Part shown: piece after piece, positions 7,745-16,033 of the stretch
Layout: every line of letters starts with the position of its first letter
Position numbering within the stretch: the first letter of the stretch is position 1
Source: Candidatus Nitrososphaera gargensis Ga9.2
GTDB lineage: Archaea > Thermoproteota > Nitrososphaeria > Nitrososphaerales > Nitrososphaeraceae
Direction: 5' to 3'
Length of the DNA stretch: 64,000 nt
NCBI RefSeq assembly: GCF_000303155.1
Contig: NC_018719.1
Span: 806,001 to 870,000, forward strand
Translations under genes and position numbers: made by a program
Notes under the pieces: generated by a model
Database searches by the model: none
What the model was told of the DNA's origin: nothing
The model's input: the letters and a program-made list of their open reading frames with translations, nothing else

Positions 7745-8833
7745 ATGAACAACAAGCTAAAGTTGAGCATCGCTGCAGCTATAATAGTAGCGGTCATTGC
7801 TACATCGGTGCCGCTACTTGCGATATCTGGCGGTAGTAAGAATATTGCAAGCAATAACAACCCAGGAACTACTCTTGAATCTACACAGCAAAAGACGATA
7901 AGGATAGGATATTTTCCAAATATCAATCACGCGCAGGCAGTTATTGGCCTTGGCAACGGCGACTTTCAGAAGGCTCTTGGAAGTAACATTAAGATAAAAA
8001 CACAAATCTTTAACGCTGGCCCTTCTGCCATCGAAGCGCTGTTTGCAAACCAGATAGACGTGAGCTACATCGGTCCCAACCCAGCAATCAATGGTTACGT
8101 CCAGTCTGAGGGAAAAGCATTAAGAATCATTTCAGGTGCAGCCAGTGGTGGCGCCGTATTTGTTGTCAGAAACGATGCTGGGATTAATTCGGTGAAAGAT
8201 TTTGCCAACAAGAAATTTGCATCTCCGCAGCTTGGCAACACGCAAGATGTTGCTTTGCGCAAGTACTTGCTCGACAATGGCTACAATACAAAAGACAAAG
8301 GGGGCAACGTGGAAGTGCTGCCTGCCAAGAACGCCGATATTGTTACATTGATGATAAAGAAAGAAATTGATGGTGCGTGGGTTCCTGAGCCTTGGGGAGC
8401 TAAACTGGTCAAAGAGGCGAATGGAAGAATATTCTTGGATGAACGAACCCTGTGGCCTAATGGAGAATTTGTGACAGCACATATTATAGCCAGAACAGAC
8501 TATCTGGAAAAGAACCCTGATGTCATAGAAAAGCTGATCAAGGCGCACATTGACGAAACAAACTGGATAAACTCCCACCCTGATGAGGCACGTAAAATCT
8601 TTAATGAGCAGCTTCAGATTTTAACAGGTAAGACGATCCCAGATGACGAATTCATGGATGCCATGTCTCGATTAAAACTCATTTATGACCCTGTAAAGAC
8701 TTCACTATTTGAATCTGCCAATGCCGCTTACGAAATAGGCTTCTTCGAAGAAAAACCGGACCTCTCAGGAATCTACGATCTGAACATTCTCAACAAGATC
8801 CTGCGAGAAAGAGGGCTACCTCAGATTACGTAG
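7745..8833 (+). CDS. ABC transporter substrate-binding protein, sulfonate/taurine/nitrate type
   Basis: A 362-residue exported binding protein of the SsuA/TauA/NMT1 group. An N-terminal hydrophobic segment (residues about 6-28) acts as signal or anchor, followed by a Ser/Asn/Thr-rich linker. The mature part starts with IRIGYFPNINHAQAVIGL, the standard first strand and helix of this family, and has FANQIDVSYIGPNPAI and DGAWVPEPWGAKL further on. It delivers its ligand to the permease and ATPase encoded downstream. The ligand may be an alkanesulfonate, taurine or another small anion; the ComA-like and rhodanese genes nearby favour an organosulfur compound, which is inference. Confidence 0.88.
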   Translation: MNNKLKLSIAAAIIVAVIATSVPLLAISGGSKNIASNNNPGTTLESTQQKTIRIGYFPNINHAQAVIGLGNGDFQKALGSNIKIKTQIFNAGPSAIEALFANQIDVSYIGPNPAINGYVQSEGKALRIISGAASGGAVFVVRNDAGINSVKDFANKKFASPQLGNTQDVALRKYLLDNGYNTKDKGGNVEVLPAKNADIVTLMIKKEIDGAWVPEPWGAKLVKEANGRIFLDERTLWPNGEFVTAHIIARTDYLEKNPDVIEKLIKAHIDETNWINSHPDEARKIFNEQLQILTGKTIPDDEFMDAMSRLKLIYDPVKTSLFESANAAYEIGFFEEKPDLSGIYDLNILNKILRERGLPQIT

Positions 8834-9123
8834 CTTCCGTTCATCTTTTTATTTAGTTTCTAACTTTCCAACCCGGCTTCGTGCAAAAAGCGGCTTATTT
8901 ACATTCAATTAGGATCGCAAGTTCGAGGTTTTGTATTCAATTTCTGACTCCTTACAAAACCCTAAAGTCCGTAAATCTTATTTTGCGCTGATGATGACAA
9001 CACCAATCAGTTTTGACAGATAATTTTGGGTTCTTTCGTTAACTATGCCAGATCGGCATCGAACGCGCAAGTATTGCGTCTTTGAACTCAATTATATTCA
9101 CTGCATGTGCATGACACTGTGCG
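8834..9123. other. Intergenic region between binding protein and ATPase genes
   Basis: A 290-bp gap inside the transporter locus. It begins with a T-rich run (about 8846-8866) that could end the binding-protein transcript; the ATPase gene therefore probably has its own promoter. I looked for a tRNA, riboswitch-like fold or small gene and saw none that I could support. Confidence 0.45.
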
Positions 9124-9948
9124 ATGGCTCAAATCGAACAGATGTATGGCAAAAACGTAATTCTGGAACTGAAAGAGGTCTCCAAGACCTTTCTGCAGTC
9201 AGAGAAAAATGATAGCGGCCCTACACGACGCCATGTCGTGCTGGATAGGCTAAATTTGCGCATAAGAGAAGGCGAATTTGTCACAATAGTGGGCACTTCT
9301 GGATGCGGCAAGAGCACCCTTTTGAACATAATAGCAGGCCTGGACGCGCCTGATTCTGGCCTAATTTCCGTCAAAAGCAATAATAACAAAAACATAGGAA
9401 AAGCAGAGAGGGTTGTCATATTTCAGGAAGGCGCCCTTTTTCCCTGGCTGACGGTCACGGACAACGTCGAGTTTGGACTAAAGATCGCCAGAATCCCAAA
9501 AGAGCTCAGAAAAGAGATCGCAAGTAATTTCATAGATATGGTTCATCTGACAAGATTTGCAGATTCATACGTATACCAGCTTTCCGGCGGCATGAAGCAG
9601 AGGGTCGCCATTGCACGGGCATTGGCGCTTGACGCACAGATTCTGCTGATGGATGAGCCTTTTGCAGCGCTTGACGTGCAGACGCGGGAGATTTTACACG
9701 AGCAGCTGCTTCAGATACACAAATCGACTGGCAAAACGATCCTGTTTGTCACGCACAACATCAACGAAGCCGTCCAACTAGGAGATCGTATCATACTCCT
9801 TTCGCCGCATACCAGAAGCATAAAGAGGGAAATTGTGATAGACTATCCAAAACCCCGCGACATTGAAAGTCCAGAGATAAGCGCAATCCGTAGAGAACTT
9901 TTGAATGAGCTACAGGAGGATTTCAGATTTGCAAAAACTCATTCTTGA
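9124..9948 (+). CDS. ABC transporter ATPase, SsuB/TauB type
   Basis: A 274-residue ATP-binding subunit. Walker A is GTSGCGKSTLL (about residue 58), the Q-loop is in VVIFQEGALFPW, the signature is LSGGMKQRVAIARAL, Walker B is ILLMDEPFAALD, and the switch His is in LFVTHNINEA. Sequence character and partner genes place it in the nitrate/sulfonate/taurine importer group. Its last 20 bases overlap the likely TTG start of the permease, so the two are translated together. It couples ATP hydrolysis to import through the permease at the inner face of the membrane. Confidence 0.93.
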   Translation: MAQIEQMYGKNVILELKEVSKTFLQSEKNDSGPTRRHVVLDRLNLRIREGEFVTIVGTSGCGKSTLLNIIAGLDAPDSGLISVKSNNNKNIGKAERVVIFQEGALFPWLTVTDNVEFGLKIARIPKELRKEIASNFIDMVHLTRFADSYVYQLSGGMKQRVAIARALALDAQILLMDEPFAALDVQTREILHEQLLQIHKSTGKTILFVTHNINEAVQLGDRIILLSPHTRSIKREIVIDYPKPRDIESPEISAIRRELLNELQEDFRFAKTHS

Positions 9949-10744
9949 AGCGAGGAAACAGAAACATCGGATAGATACGACTTATATTGCCAACACTTTC
10001 CTTTTCCTGGCCGCGTTTGTAGGAATCTGGCAGCTTGTCTCAAACATCGGAATCTTCCCATCTGTACTCATGCCTACCCCTGCAAAGGTAGTAGGGACGA
10101 TCGCTCGCCTGGTAACCGACTCTTCTCTAGTAGTCGGTATCGGGGTGACTATGTGGAGGCTTATTGCAGGCTTTGCGATGGCTGTTGGAATAGGTGGCAT
10201 AGTTGGACTAGCAATGGTAAAGTTTCTGGGCTTTGGAAAAACCATGAGCTCCTTTGCAGTTGGACTACTCACATTTCCAAGTATCGCGTGGGTGCCGTTT
10301 TCAATACTCCTGATAGGATTCAACGACTTCGGGATACTCTTTGTAGTAATCATGGCGTCAGTTTTCTCTGTAATGACATCAACCTACAGCTCCATTCGCA
10401 ACGTGCCTCCTATTTACATACGGGCTGCCAAAAACATGGGAGCAAAGGGATTCACGTTGTTCAGGTACGTCATGATTCCTGCCGCAACTCCTTCGCTAAT
10501 TATGGGCATAAGGCAGGCTTGGTCGTTTGCATGGCATGCTTTGATAGGAGCGGAGATACTGATAACGACCCTTTACGGGCTCGGTCACGTCCTTCACGTA
10601 GGCAGGGAATTCAACGATATGAGCCAGATAATCGCGGTTATGATAGCCATCTTTGCCATAGGCTTGCTTGTTGATCGACTAGTGTTCATGAGGCTTGAAG
10701 AAAAAGTAAGGGCTAGGTGGGGGCTAAATCAGCACAACGAGTAG
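9929..10744 (+). CDS. ABC transporter permease, SsuC/TauC type
   Basis: About 270 residues with six hydrophobic segments and the EAA-type cytoplasmic loop (IRAAKNMGAKGFTLFRYVMIPAATP) of binding-protein-dependent permeases. Two starts are possible: ATG at 9905 or TTG at 9929. I choose TTG because a strong GGAGG at 9915-9919 lies 9 bp before it, inside the end of the ATPase gene, and because the protein then starts right at the family's usual N-terminus. It forms the membrane channel of the importer. A TnpB relic begins 17 bp after the stop. Confidence 0.88.
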   Translation: MQKLILEARKQKHRIDTTYIANTFLFLAAFVGIWQLVSNIGIFPSVLMPTPAKVVGTIARLVTDSSLVVGIGVTMWRLIAGFAMAVGIGGIVGLAMVKFLGFGKTMSSFAVGLLTFPSIAWVPFSILLIGFNDFGILFVVIMASVFSVMTSTYSSIRNVPPIYIRAAKNMGAKGFTLFRYVMIPAATPSLIMGIRQAWSFAWHALIGAEILITTLYGLGHVLHVGREFNDMSQIIAVMIAIFAIGLLVDRLVFMRLEEKVRARWGLNQHNE

Positions 10745-10760
10745 AATGTTGTATATAATA

Positions 10761-11657
10761 TTACACCCGGTCTGGCTGCATCTTATTATGCAACAAAACC
10801 GAAAGATAATTACTCCAACCACTATCAAGAATATACCTTGCAAGATGGTAGTTTTTCACCATTGTTGAGAGCATGTAATCGTTCCAAGAATATTACGTCA
10901 TATCGTTTTGAATACTCTGTGGATAGCTTGTACAGAAAGTTATTGTGCTTATTCATAATATGCTCATGTAGTATCTGCAATCTAATCTTCGCCTTCTTCC
11001 AGTTGTTAGAGCCTTTCAGTCTTCGAGATAGCACTCGTCCAGCTCGCCTCAATGGCCTTAAGTCATTGTTCAGAAATAATGGATTATCGATTGAGTTATT
11101 GTCAGAGTCATGACAGAACTTAGTAATGCCAACATCAATACCGACTGTGATTCTTGAAGGTTTACAAATTGAAATATTGGTTTTGCTGATTGGCAAGTGA
11201 CAATTGCATACCACTTACTATTATGTCTCTTGACTGTCACCTGTTTGATATTGAATGGTTGCCTATGCAATCTTATTTTGATATGTCCTATCTTTCACAA
11301 CCACAGTCTGTTATTTTCTATCTTGAATCACGACTGGTTGTATGTAAACGAATTGTATCCTTCATCAGTCAGATAATGCAATCTCCCAACCCTATGCCCA
11401 TTCTGTTTCAAGGCTTTTAGAACCTTGTTTGCCGAGTATGTCTTGTGTACAACCATTTGTAACATCTTACTATGGTAATTACGTAGAAATCGTTCCTCTC
11501 CCTTCAGCTCTGTCAATGCAAACTGCATGTCTTCTAATGAGAGATTCTTGTCAAGAAAGTAATTGTAAACCCACCTGCAACCATCAAGCGCTTCTACAAG
11601 CTGTTTCTCCTGAAATACGGTAGGATAAAGGCGAAACTTGTAGTTACGTAACAGCAA
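10761..11657 (-). pseudogene. tnpB: TnpB (IS200/IS605 OrfB) relic, 3' truncated
   Basis: Starts with the family N-terminus (NYKFRLYPT, DGCRWVYNYFLDKN) at 11657 and breaks into three frames. The RuvC-I motif GIDVGIT is readable at about 11130 and the RuvC-II region as VIFLERL at about 10880. A third frame continues DSGWSNYLSVLL, aligning to LDASWSTFKNML of intact copies, until a stop at 10761. The zinc ribbon and RuvC-III motif are absent. At least two frameshifts plus the truncation make it inactive. The break point lies just after the permease gene. Confidence 0.8.
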
Positions 11658-11729
11658 TCAAACATGCATTAGAAACTAATATATGCGACGACTCCTCGAT
11701 CGTGCAAAGATAGTAGACTTTTTGCCACC

Positions 11730-11747
11730 AACACTTTAAATAGTGTT
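11730..11747 (+). promoter_or_regulatory. TATA element inside a perfect inverted repeat
   Basis: AACACT (11730-11735) and AGTGTT (11742-11747) form a perfect 6-bp inverted repeat around TTAAAT, itself part of a TATA-like TTTAAATA. The ATG of the reductase gene is at 11775, 27 bp after the repeat, the distance expected for a leaderless archaeal transcript. The repeat overlapping the TATA box could be an operator for a dimeric repressor. Confidence 0.5.
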
Positions 11748-11774
11748 TTTTGCCTTCACGCCTTGTCTAACTGA

Positions 11775-13223
11775 ATGAAAAGAGACTATGACATTATTGT
11801 AGCAGGCGGCGGTCTTGCCGGCCTTATTGTGGCAACGTCGGCGGCATACTATTCTCACCAGTCGTTAAAGATTCTGGTCATCGATAGAAACGCGATTCCT
11901 CAACAAGGCAAAAAGACGGTTTCTGGCTGGGTATGCGGCGATGCGGTGGGCAAAAACACTGTTGACTATATGACAGAGAGGATCAAGATAAGCTGGGGCT
12001 ACCCGGAGATCGAGCACCCAGTCAAGGGCGTGATCGCGTATTCGCCTGATCATGAGACAGGCATTTCGTTTGATGGCGAGGGCTATATCCTAAACCGGCG
12101 GCTTTTGCCTCAGAGGCAGCTAAAGGATGCCACAAAGGCCGGCGTCGAGATAAAGGAGCGGGTAGCGCTTCGCTCGCTGATAGTAGAAGGCAACACTGTA
12201 ATTGGAGTGGAGGGCGACGACCTTGATAACAAGACGGTATTCAAAAAGACCGCAAAATTGGTAATTGATTGCACTGGCGTAACCTCTGTATTGCGAACAA
12301 ACCTCCCGATCAAGTCATTCATCCAGCGCAGGATCAACCGCGACGACCTTGAAGCCACCGGTCGCTACATCTATAACTTCGACCTTGCATATGACGACAA
12401 GACCTTTTTCGACCCTGACTATTGCATAATCCATCTGGATCAAAAGCTCGCGCCAGGTGGCTATGGCTGGGTCTTTCCAAAGGGCAAGAGCAAGGTTAAC
12501 ATCGGACTTGGAGTGCAGCAAAAGGCGTTTGATATGCGCAATAAGGCCATGGGAGTCCACCCTGATCTCAAGACGCTCATAGACGAATATGTTGAAGCGA
12601 ATCCAGTGATCAAAAACCCACGCCTAGCAGACGGCGCTAGCGACGATGGCAACGCTTGGGGAACATGGCAGGTGTCAGTAAGGCGGCAAAATGACTGCCT
12701 TGTTGCGAACGGCTATATGCTGGTGGGCGACTCTGCATGGATGCCCAAGCCTCTCGATGCAGGCGGCATTGGGCCGGCGATAATCGCCGCCACAATAGCT
12801 GGCAAGGATGCTGTCGAAGCGCTGCAGGCTGGCGACACTTCCGAAAAGGGTCTGTGGAAGTATAACAAGCACTTCATCAATGACTATGGCTACAAGACTG
12901 CCGGGCTTGAAGTGTTCCGCAGAATGTTGCAGGGGTTGACAAATGAGCAGATCAACTATGGCATGAAGCACTTTTTGAGCAAGATGGACATTGACAAGAT
13001 AACAAAGGGCGAGCATCCAGAGTTCAGCACCGTTGACAAGCTCGGCATGATGATAAGAGGCGCAATGAATAAGAAACTTGCAGAGGACCTGAGGTACTGC
13101 GCTAACATGAACAAAGTGCTGGTAGATCACTATTACAACTATCCTGAAGCGCCAGAAGGCTTCCCAGAATGGCACAAGACTCTGACAAAACATCTTGAAG
13201 AAGCATTTGCAAAATACAAGTAA
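11775..13223 (+). CDS. Geranylgeranyl reductase family FAD-dependent oxidoreductase
   Basis: A 482-residue flavoprotein. The N-terminal Rossmann motif is IIVAGGGLAGLIVA, with the acidic end of the second strand in ILVIDRNAI; a second FAD contact is MLVGDSAWMPKPLDAGGIGPA near residue 320. APGGYGWVFPKG is the diagnostic PxxYxWxFP-type motif of geranylgeranyl reductases and ChlP. It reduces double bonds of isoprenoid chains, here probably archaeal membrane lipids or quinones, at the membrane surface. It stands alone behind its own promoter. The exact isoprenoid substrate is not certain. Confidence 0.88.
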   Translation: MKRDYDIIVAGGGLAGLIVATSAAYYSHQSLKILVIDRNAIPQQGKKTVSGWVCGDAVGKNTVDYMTERIKISWGYPEIEHPVKGVIAYSPDHETGISFDGEGYILNRRLLPQRQLKDATKAGVEIKERVALRSLIVEGNTVIGVEGDDLDNKTVFKKTAKLVIDCTGVTSVLRTNLPIKSFIQRRINRDDLEATGRYIYNFDLAYDDKTFFDPDYCIIHLDQKLAPGGYGWVFPKGKSKVNIGLGVQQKAFDMRNKAMGVHPDLKTLIDEYVEANPVIKNPRLADGASDDGNAWGTWQVSVRRQNDCLVANGYMLVGDSAWMPKPLDAGGIGPAIIAATIAGKDAVEALQAGDTSEKGLWKYNKHFINDYGYKTAGLEVFRRMLQGLTNEQINYGMKHFLSKMDIDKITKGEHPEFSTVDKLGMMIRGAMNKKLAEDLRYCANMNKVLVDHYYNYPEAPEGFPEWHKTLTKHLEEAFAKYK

Positions 13224-13303
13224 CCCTGCAGTCTGGTTGCCACAGAACAATAGAACAGAATAAATCCTGTCTGATACGTACACACTTTTTAGTAGTAATA
13301 ATT

Positions 13304-13657
13304 ATGACTGACAGTCCCAGCTCACCTTACGCAAGATTCCCAGTGCTGGAGACGATCGACATAAGGGAGGCGTCAGACATCAGACATGCGGTAGACAGGC
13401 TGATCGAATCCTATATCACACAGGTGCCAGAAGGCAAATTCAGCTACCGTATCCTCTTGCCAAGAGATCCGAAATCAACTGCGAAGGCAAAGCGGATAGG
13501 GCTTGCTTTTCAGGGCGAGTTCGTGCTTGGATTGCGGAAGCGCAACATCGTGCCAAGGGTGCGTGAGGTGCGCTACGTTCATGACGAAAGCCATTATGGT
13601 TGGCTGCTGGCAAACCCTGAAGTATACGAGCGGTTTGAAAGGAGAACAACAAGCTAA
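13304..13657 (+). CDS. Uncharacterised 117-residue protein
   Basis: I do not recognise a family. The protein is soluble, rich in Arg and Glu, with a mixed alpha/beta look (FSYRILLPRD, KRIGLAFQGEFVLGLRKRNI). A TATA-like stretch (TTTTTAGTAGTAATAAT) lies just before the ATG. It follows the geranylgeranyl reductase by 80 bp and converges with the 120-residue gene of the translin operon, overlapping its stop by 4 bp. Good coding character and a clean position support it as a real gene. Confidence 0.55.
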   Translation: MTDSPSSPYARFPVLETIDIREASDIRHAVDRLIESYITQVPEGKFSYRILLPRDPKSTAKAKRIGLAFQGEFVLGLRKRNIVPRVREVRYVHDESHYGWLLANPEVYERFERRTTS

Positions 13658-14016
13658 AAGTATCTGGCCAGTATCTCATCCAGCTCTTTATGGAACTTGA
13701 TGTACAACTGCCTATTCTCACCGTCTTCAAGACTGGCCTTGCCCACCTTTTCGATGTCGCTCATCACCTTGTCAAATTCTGCCAACCCCTGACTTGCCTT
13801 TGATAGCCGGTTTGCAAGAAAGAATATCGATGAGAGCATGTAATTCACCTTGTCGCTTTCAAGCTCAACTTTCTTCGAATCTGGAAAAGCAGCATCAAGG
13901 CATTCCCTCAACTGCCTTGCTGAATGCTCCAAGCACTCTGCGCTGTCGTTGCAGGCCGCCGCTCTTTTGCCCCATTCTGCAATGCAGCCAGCTACCGCTT
14001 TTGAAAATTCGGTCAC
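13654..14016 (-). CDS. Uncharacterised helical protein downstream of translin
   Basis: A 120-residue, probably all-helical protein (KAVAGCIAEWGKRAAAC, LANRLSKASQGLAEFDKVM). No family recognised. It starts 37 bp after the translin gene on the same strand and very likely shares its transcript. Two Cys lie near residues 22 and 28 and a third near 39; they do not form a zinc pattern. Because eukaryotic translin works with a second helical subunit, a role as a partner is conceivable, but only the position supports it. Confidence 0.6.
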   Translation of the reverse strand: MTEFSKAVAGCIAEWGKRAAACNDSAECLEHSARQLRECLDAAFPDSKKVELESDKVNYMLSSIFFLANRLSKASQGLAEFDKVMSDIEKVGKASLEDGENRQLYIKFHKELDEILARYF

Positions 14017-14053
14017 ACTATTGCCGGATCAGACATCTAAAGATAAATGAGTT

Positions 14054-14668
14054 TCAGCTGCGCCTATCCAGACCGTCGATTGCATCAATGAGTGCCTTTC
14101 GCCTATTCTCCTCAGTGACGACTGCTCTGATGTCTTCAATGAGGATCCTTGCCACGTCCAGCTTTTTGCGCAAGCCTGACACGATGTTGTCATAGACTGC
14201 AAAGGGATAGATCGCGTTATAGATCTCTTCCATTGTTGCAAACAATTTCTCGGCGTCCTTTTCGTTGCCAGATCGCATCCTGTCATACACAAGGCGCTTT
14301 ATCTCACCGACACAGTCAAGAAGGCCGGTAAGGTAGGATGGCCCTGTGACGTCTAGGTCCTGCATACTAGGGATAGGTGTGTTCTCCATCACTGCCCTGA
14401 GCGCGTATGCTTCGACAAGCTCTTGTTCTGCCACCGAAATATAGCGGTAGAGGTCTTCCTTTGCATATTTACGAAACTCTTCAAGCATCGTCTTTGCTTC
14501 TTCCATCTTGCTCTTTGCGTCATCTATTTGGCCGTGGTGCAATGCCACTATTGACTTGCTGCATGACATCACCACATCACGTGTACCCTTGATCAGTTTT
14601 TCACGCCTCTCCTGCACGTCCTTGAGGCTTTTGTCTATTACTTCAAGCGATCTTTGTATGTCTGACAT
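14054..14668 (-). CDS. Translin family protein
   Basis: A 204-residue all-helical protein of the translin/TRAX family, which forms octameric RNA-binding or RNA-cutting shells. Support comes from the N-terminal RDVVMSCSKSIVALHHG, the acidic helix SVAEQELVEAYALR where TRAX-type catalytic Glu residues lie, and the C-terminal KLDVARILIEDIRAVVTEENRR, a close match in character to translin's last helix. Archaeal members are known to bind RNA, and some cleave it. First gene of an operon with the helical gene at 13654-14016. A TnpB element inserted 26 bp upstream of its start. Confidence 0.82.
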   Translation of the reverse strand: MSDIQRSLEVIDKSLKDVQERREKLIKGTRDVVMSCSKSIVALHHGQIDDAKSKMEEAKTMLEEFRKYAKEDLYRYISVAEQELVEAYALRAVMENTPIPSMQDLDVTGPSYLTGLLDCVGEIKRLVYDRMRSGNEKDAEKLFATMEEIYNAIYPFAVYDNIVSGLRKKLDVARILIEDIRAVVTEENRRKALIDAIDGLDRRS

Positions 14669-14690
14669 ATGGTTATGGAGTTGGCAGTTT

Positions 14691-15869
14691 TCAGTGAACT
14701 ACTATCGGACTTGTCCGATAGCCTCTTCTTGTTCCTGCTTCAGCGACCGCTGTTGTACGATCTCTACAGGCGTGTAACTTCCCGGCGTTCCACCGGTAGT
14801 AGCGGAGCAGTAGTAATAGCAACAACAACGACAACATCATCAGCGATTCCCGCCCTCGCTTAAGGATGTTGATTGCAGCGTTGTAGTCCCTGTCAAGTAC
14901 TGCTCTGCATTTTGGACATGAATGCGTTCTTACAGCCAATGACTTTGGTACGGTATGCCCACACCTTGAGCAGTCAACCGAGGAATATGCAGGCTCTACT
15001 TCAACAACGCGGTTGGCCTTGTACTGCAGCATATTTTTAAAAGTAGACCAGCTTGCGTCCAAGATTTTGCGTGCAAGCCGGTGGTTCTTGGTCATGTTCA
15101 TTACCCGCAATTTCTCCAAGAATATGAGATCATAGCGGCTGCTGTAGTACATTGTTGATGTCTTGTGCAGGAAATCGTGGCGCTTATTATGGATGCGTTC
15201 GTACAATCTGGCAAGCATGTGTCTTGCTTTCTCCCGGTTGCTGCTGCCTGTCTGCCTTCTAGATACCCTCCTGTGAGCTTTTCTCAATGGCCTGAGCATC
15301 TTTGTGAGAAGCTGCGGATTGTCTTCAACGTGGTTGTCGGAGTCATGGCAGAACTTGGTAATTCCAACATCTATACCCACAGGCTTTCTATACTTGATTA
15401 AGGTTGAGTACATCCTGCGCAGTAGCTGGCATGCCGCAACTGCGTACCATTTTGAATTCTTCCTGCATATTGTAACCTGCTTGACGTTTACCGGCTTTCT
15501 ATGGAGTACAATTCTTATGCTGCCTATCTTGGAGAGCGACAGCCTGTTGTTGTTCTCAAGTCTAAAGCCGGACTGGCTGTAGGTAAATGAGTTGAAATCA
15601 TCATGTTTCCGGTATGACCGCCTGCCTTTGGCAGCCTTTCTAGCTGCTGCAACCTGCTTTGCTACCATCTGAAGCATCTTGGAATGGTAGTATTTGCGAA
15701 GCCATGGATGCTGCTCTTTTAATTCGGTCAAGGCATAGTTCATATCATATTCTGACATTGGCGGGATTGAAAGAAAGTAGTTGTATATCCACCTGCAGCC
15801 GTCAAGGGTTTGATCTAACACGAGCTCTTGCTCTTTCGTTGGATATAGGCGGAACTTGTAGTTGAGCAT
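14691..15869 (-). CDS. tnpB: TnpB RNA-guided nuclease family protein, copy A (intact)
   Basis: A 392-residue TnpB with all expected parts: N-terminal MLNYKFRLYPTKEQE, RuvC-I Asp in GIDVGIT, RuvC-II Glu in LIFLEKL, zinc ribbon CSRCG...CPKC, and RuvC-III Asp in LDRDYNAA. TnpB proteins are RNA-guided DNA nucleases, ancestors of Cas12, that use an omega RNA overlapping the 3' end of tnpB and the element right end. The C-terminal tail after the zinc ribbon is low complexity (long Leu run) and the frame runs through the right-end hairpin; its stop lies just outside. A 326-bp core is identical to copy B at 37592-37917. Confidence 0.88.
   Translation of the reverse strand: MLNYKFRLYPTKEQELVLDQTLDGCRWIYNYFLSIPPMSEYDMNYALTELKEQHPWLRKYYHSKMLQMVAKQVAAARKAAKGRRSYRKHDDFNSFTYSQSGFRLENNNRLSLSKIGSIRIVLHRKPVNVKQVTICRKNSKWYAVAACQLLRRMYSTLIKYRKPVGIDVGITKFCHDSDNHVEDNPQLLTKMLRPLRKAHRRVSRRQTGSSNREKARHMLARLYERIHNKRHDFLHKTSTMYYSSRYDLIFLEKLRVMNMTKNHRLARKILDASWSTFKNMLQYKANRVVEVEPAYSSVDCSRCGHTVPKSLAVRTHSCPKCRAVLDRDYNAAINILKRGRESLMMLSLLLLLLLLRYYRWNAGKLHACRDRTTAVAEAGTRRGYRTSPIVVH
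14702..14721 (-). repeat. Right-end palindrome, probable 3' part of the omega RNA
   Basis: A perfect stem with arms CTATCGGAC and GTCCGATAG and a 2-nt loop, located at the 3' end of tnpB copy A. The same hairpin occurs at 38352-38371 in copy B. In IS200/IS605 elements this region is recognised by the transposase and forms the scaffold of the guide RNA, with the guide taken from DNA just outside the right end. Confidence 0.65.
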
Positions 15870-15932
15870 ATGATTGATGATGGTACATATCTGTTTCGTA
15901 AGTGCTACTTAAAAAATATGATGGCGATTCAT

Positions 15933-15954
15933 CCACTGGACTTGTGTCCGGTGG
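15933..15954 (-). repeat. Left-end hairpin of TnpB element copy A
   Basis: Imperfect stem CCACTGGAC/GTCCGGTGG (one G-T mismatch). On the element strand it is followed by GTGGATGAATCGCC, a motif also present twice at the left side of copy B (about 37106 and 37172), which identifies it as a conserved left-end element. Confidence 0.6.
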
Positions 15955-16033
15955 TCTTCTCACCATGTTACTATAAATAAAAATACTTGCTCCTGACAAG
16001 CTTTAAAGATATGAAATGTTTAACGCTAGCTGA

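Larger units (their letters stand above)
14695..15965 (-). mobile_element. IS200/IS605-type TnpB-only element, copy A
   Basis: The element carries only tnpB; no tnpA (Y1 transposase) was found nearby. The right end has a 20-bp palindromic hairpin at 14702-14721 (arms CTATCGGAC/GTCCGATAG) ending TAGTTCA near 14695. The left end has an imperfect hairpin at 15933-15954 (CCACTGGAC/GTCCGGTGG). Subterminal hairpins without target duplications are typical of this group. The outer boundaries are approximate, since single-strand elements leave no duplicated flank. It must depend on a TnpA in trans. Confidence 0.75.

Noticed and set aside
12675-13283. 202-codon frame antisense to the geranylgeranyl reductase
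   Set aside because: Shadow of a well-supported gene.
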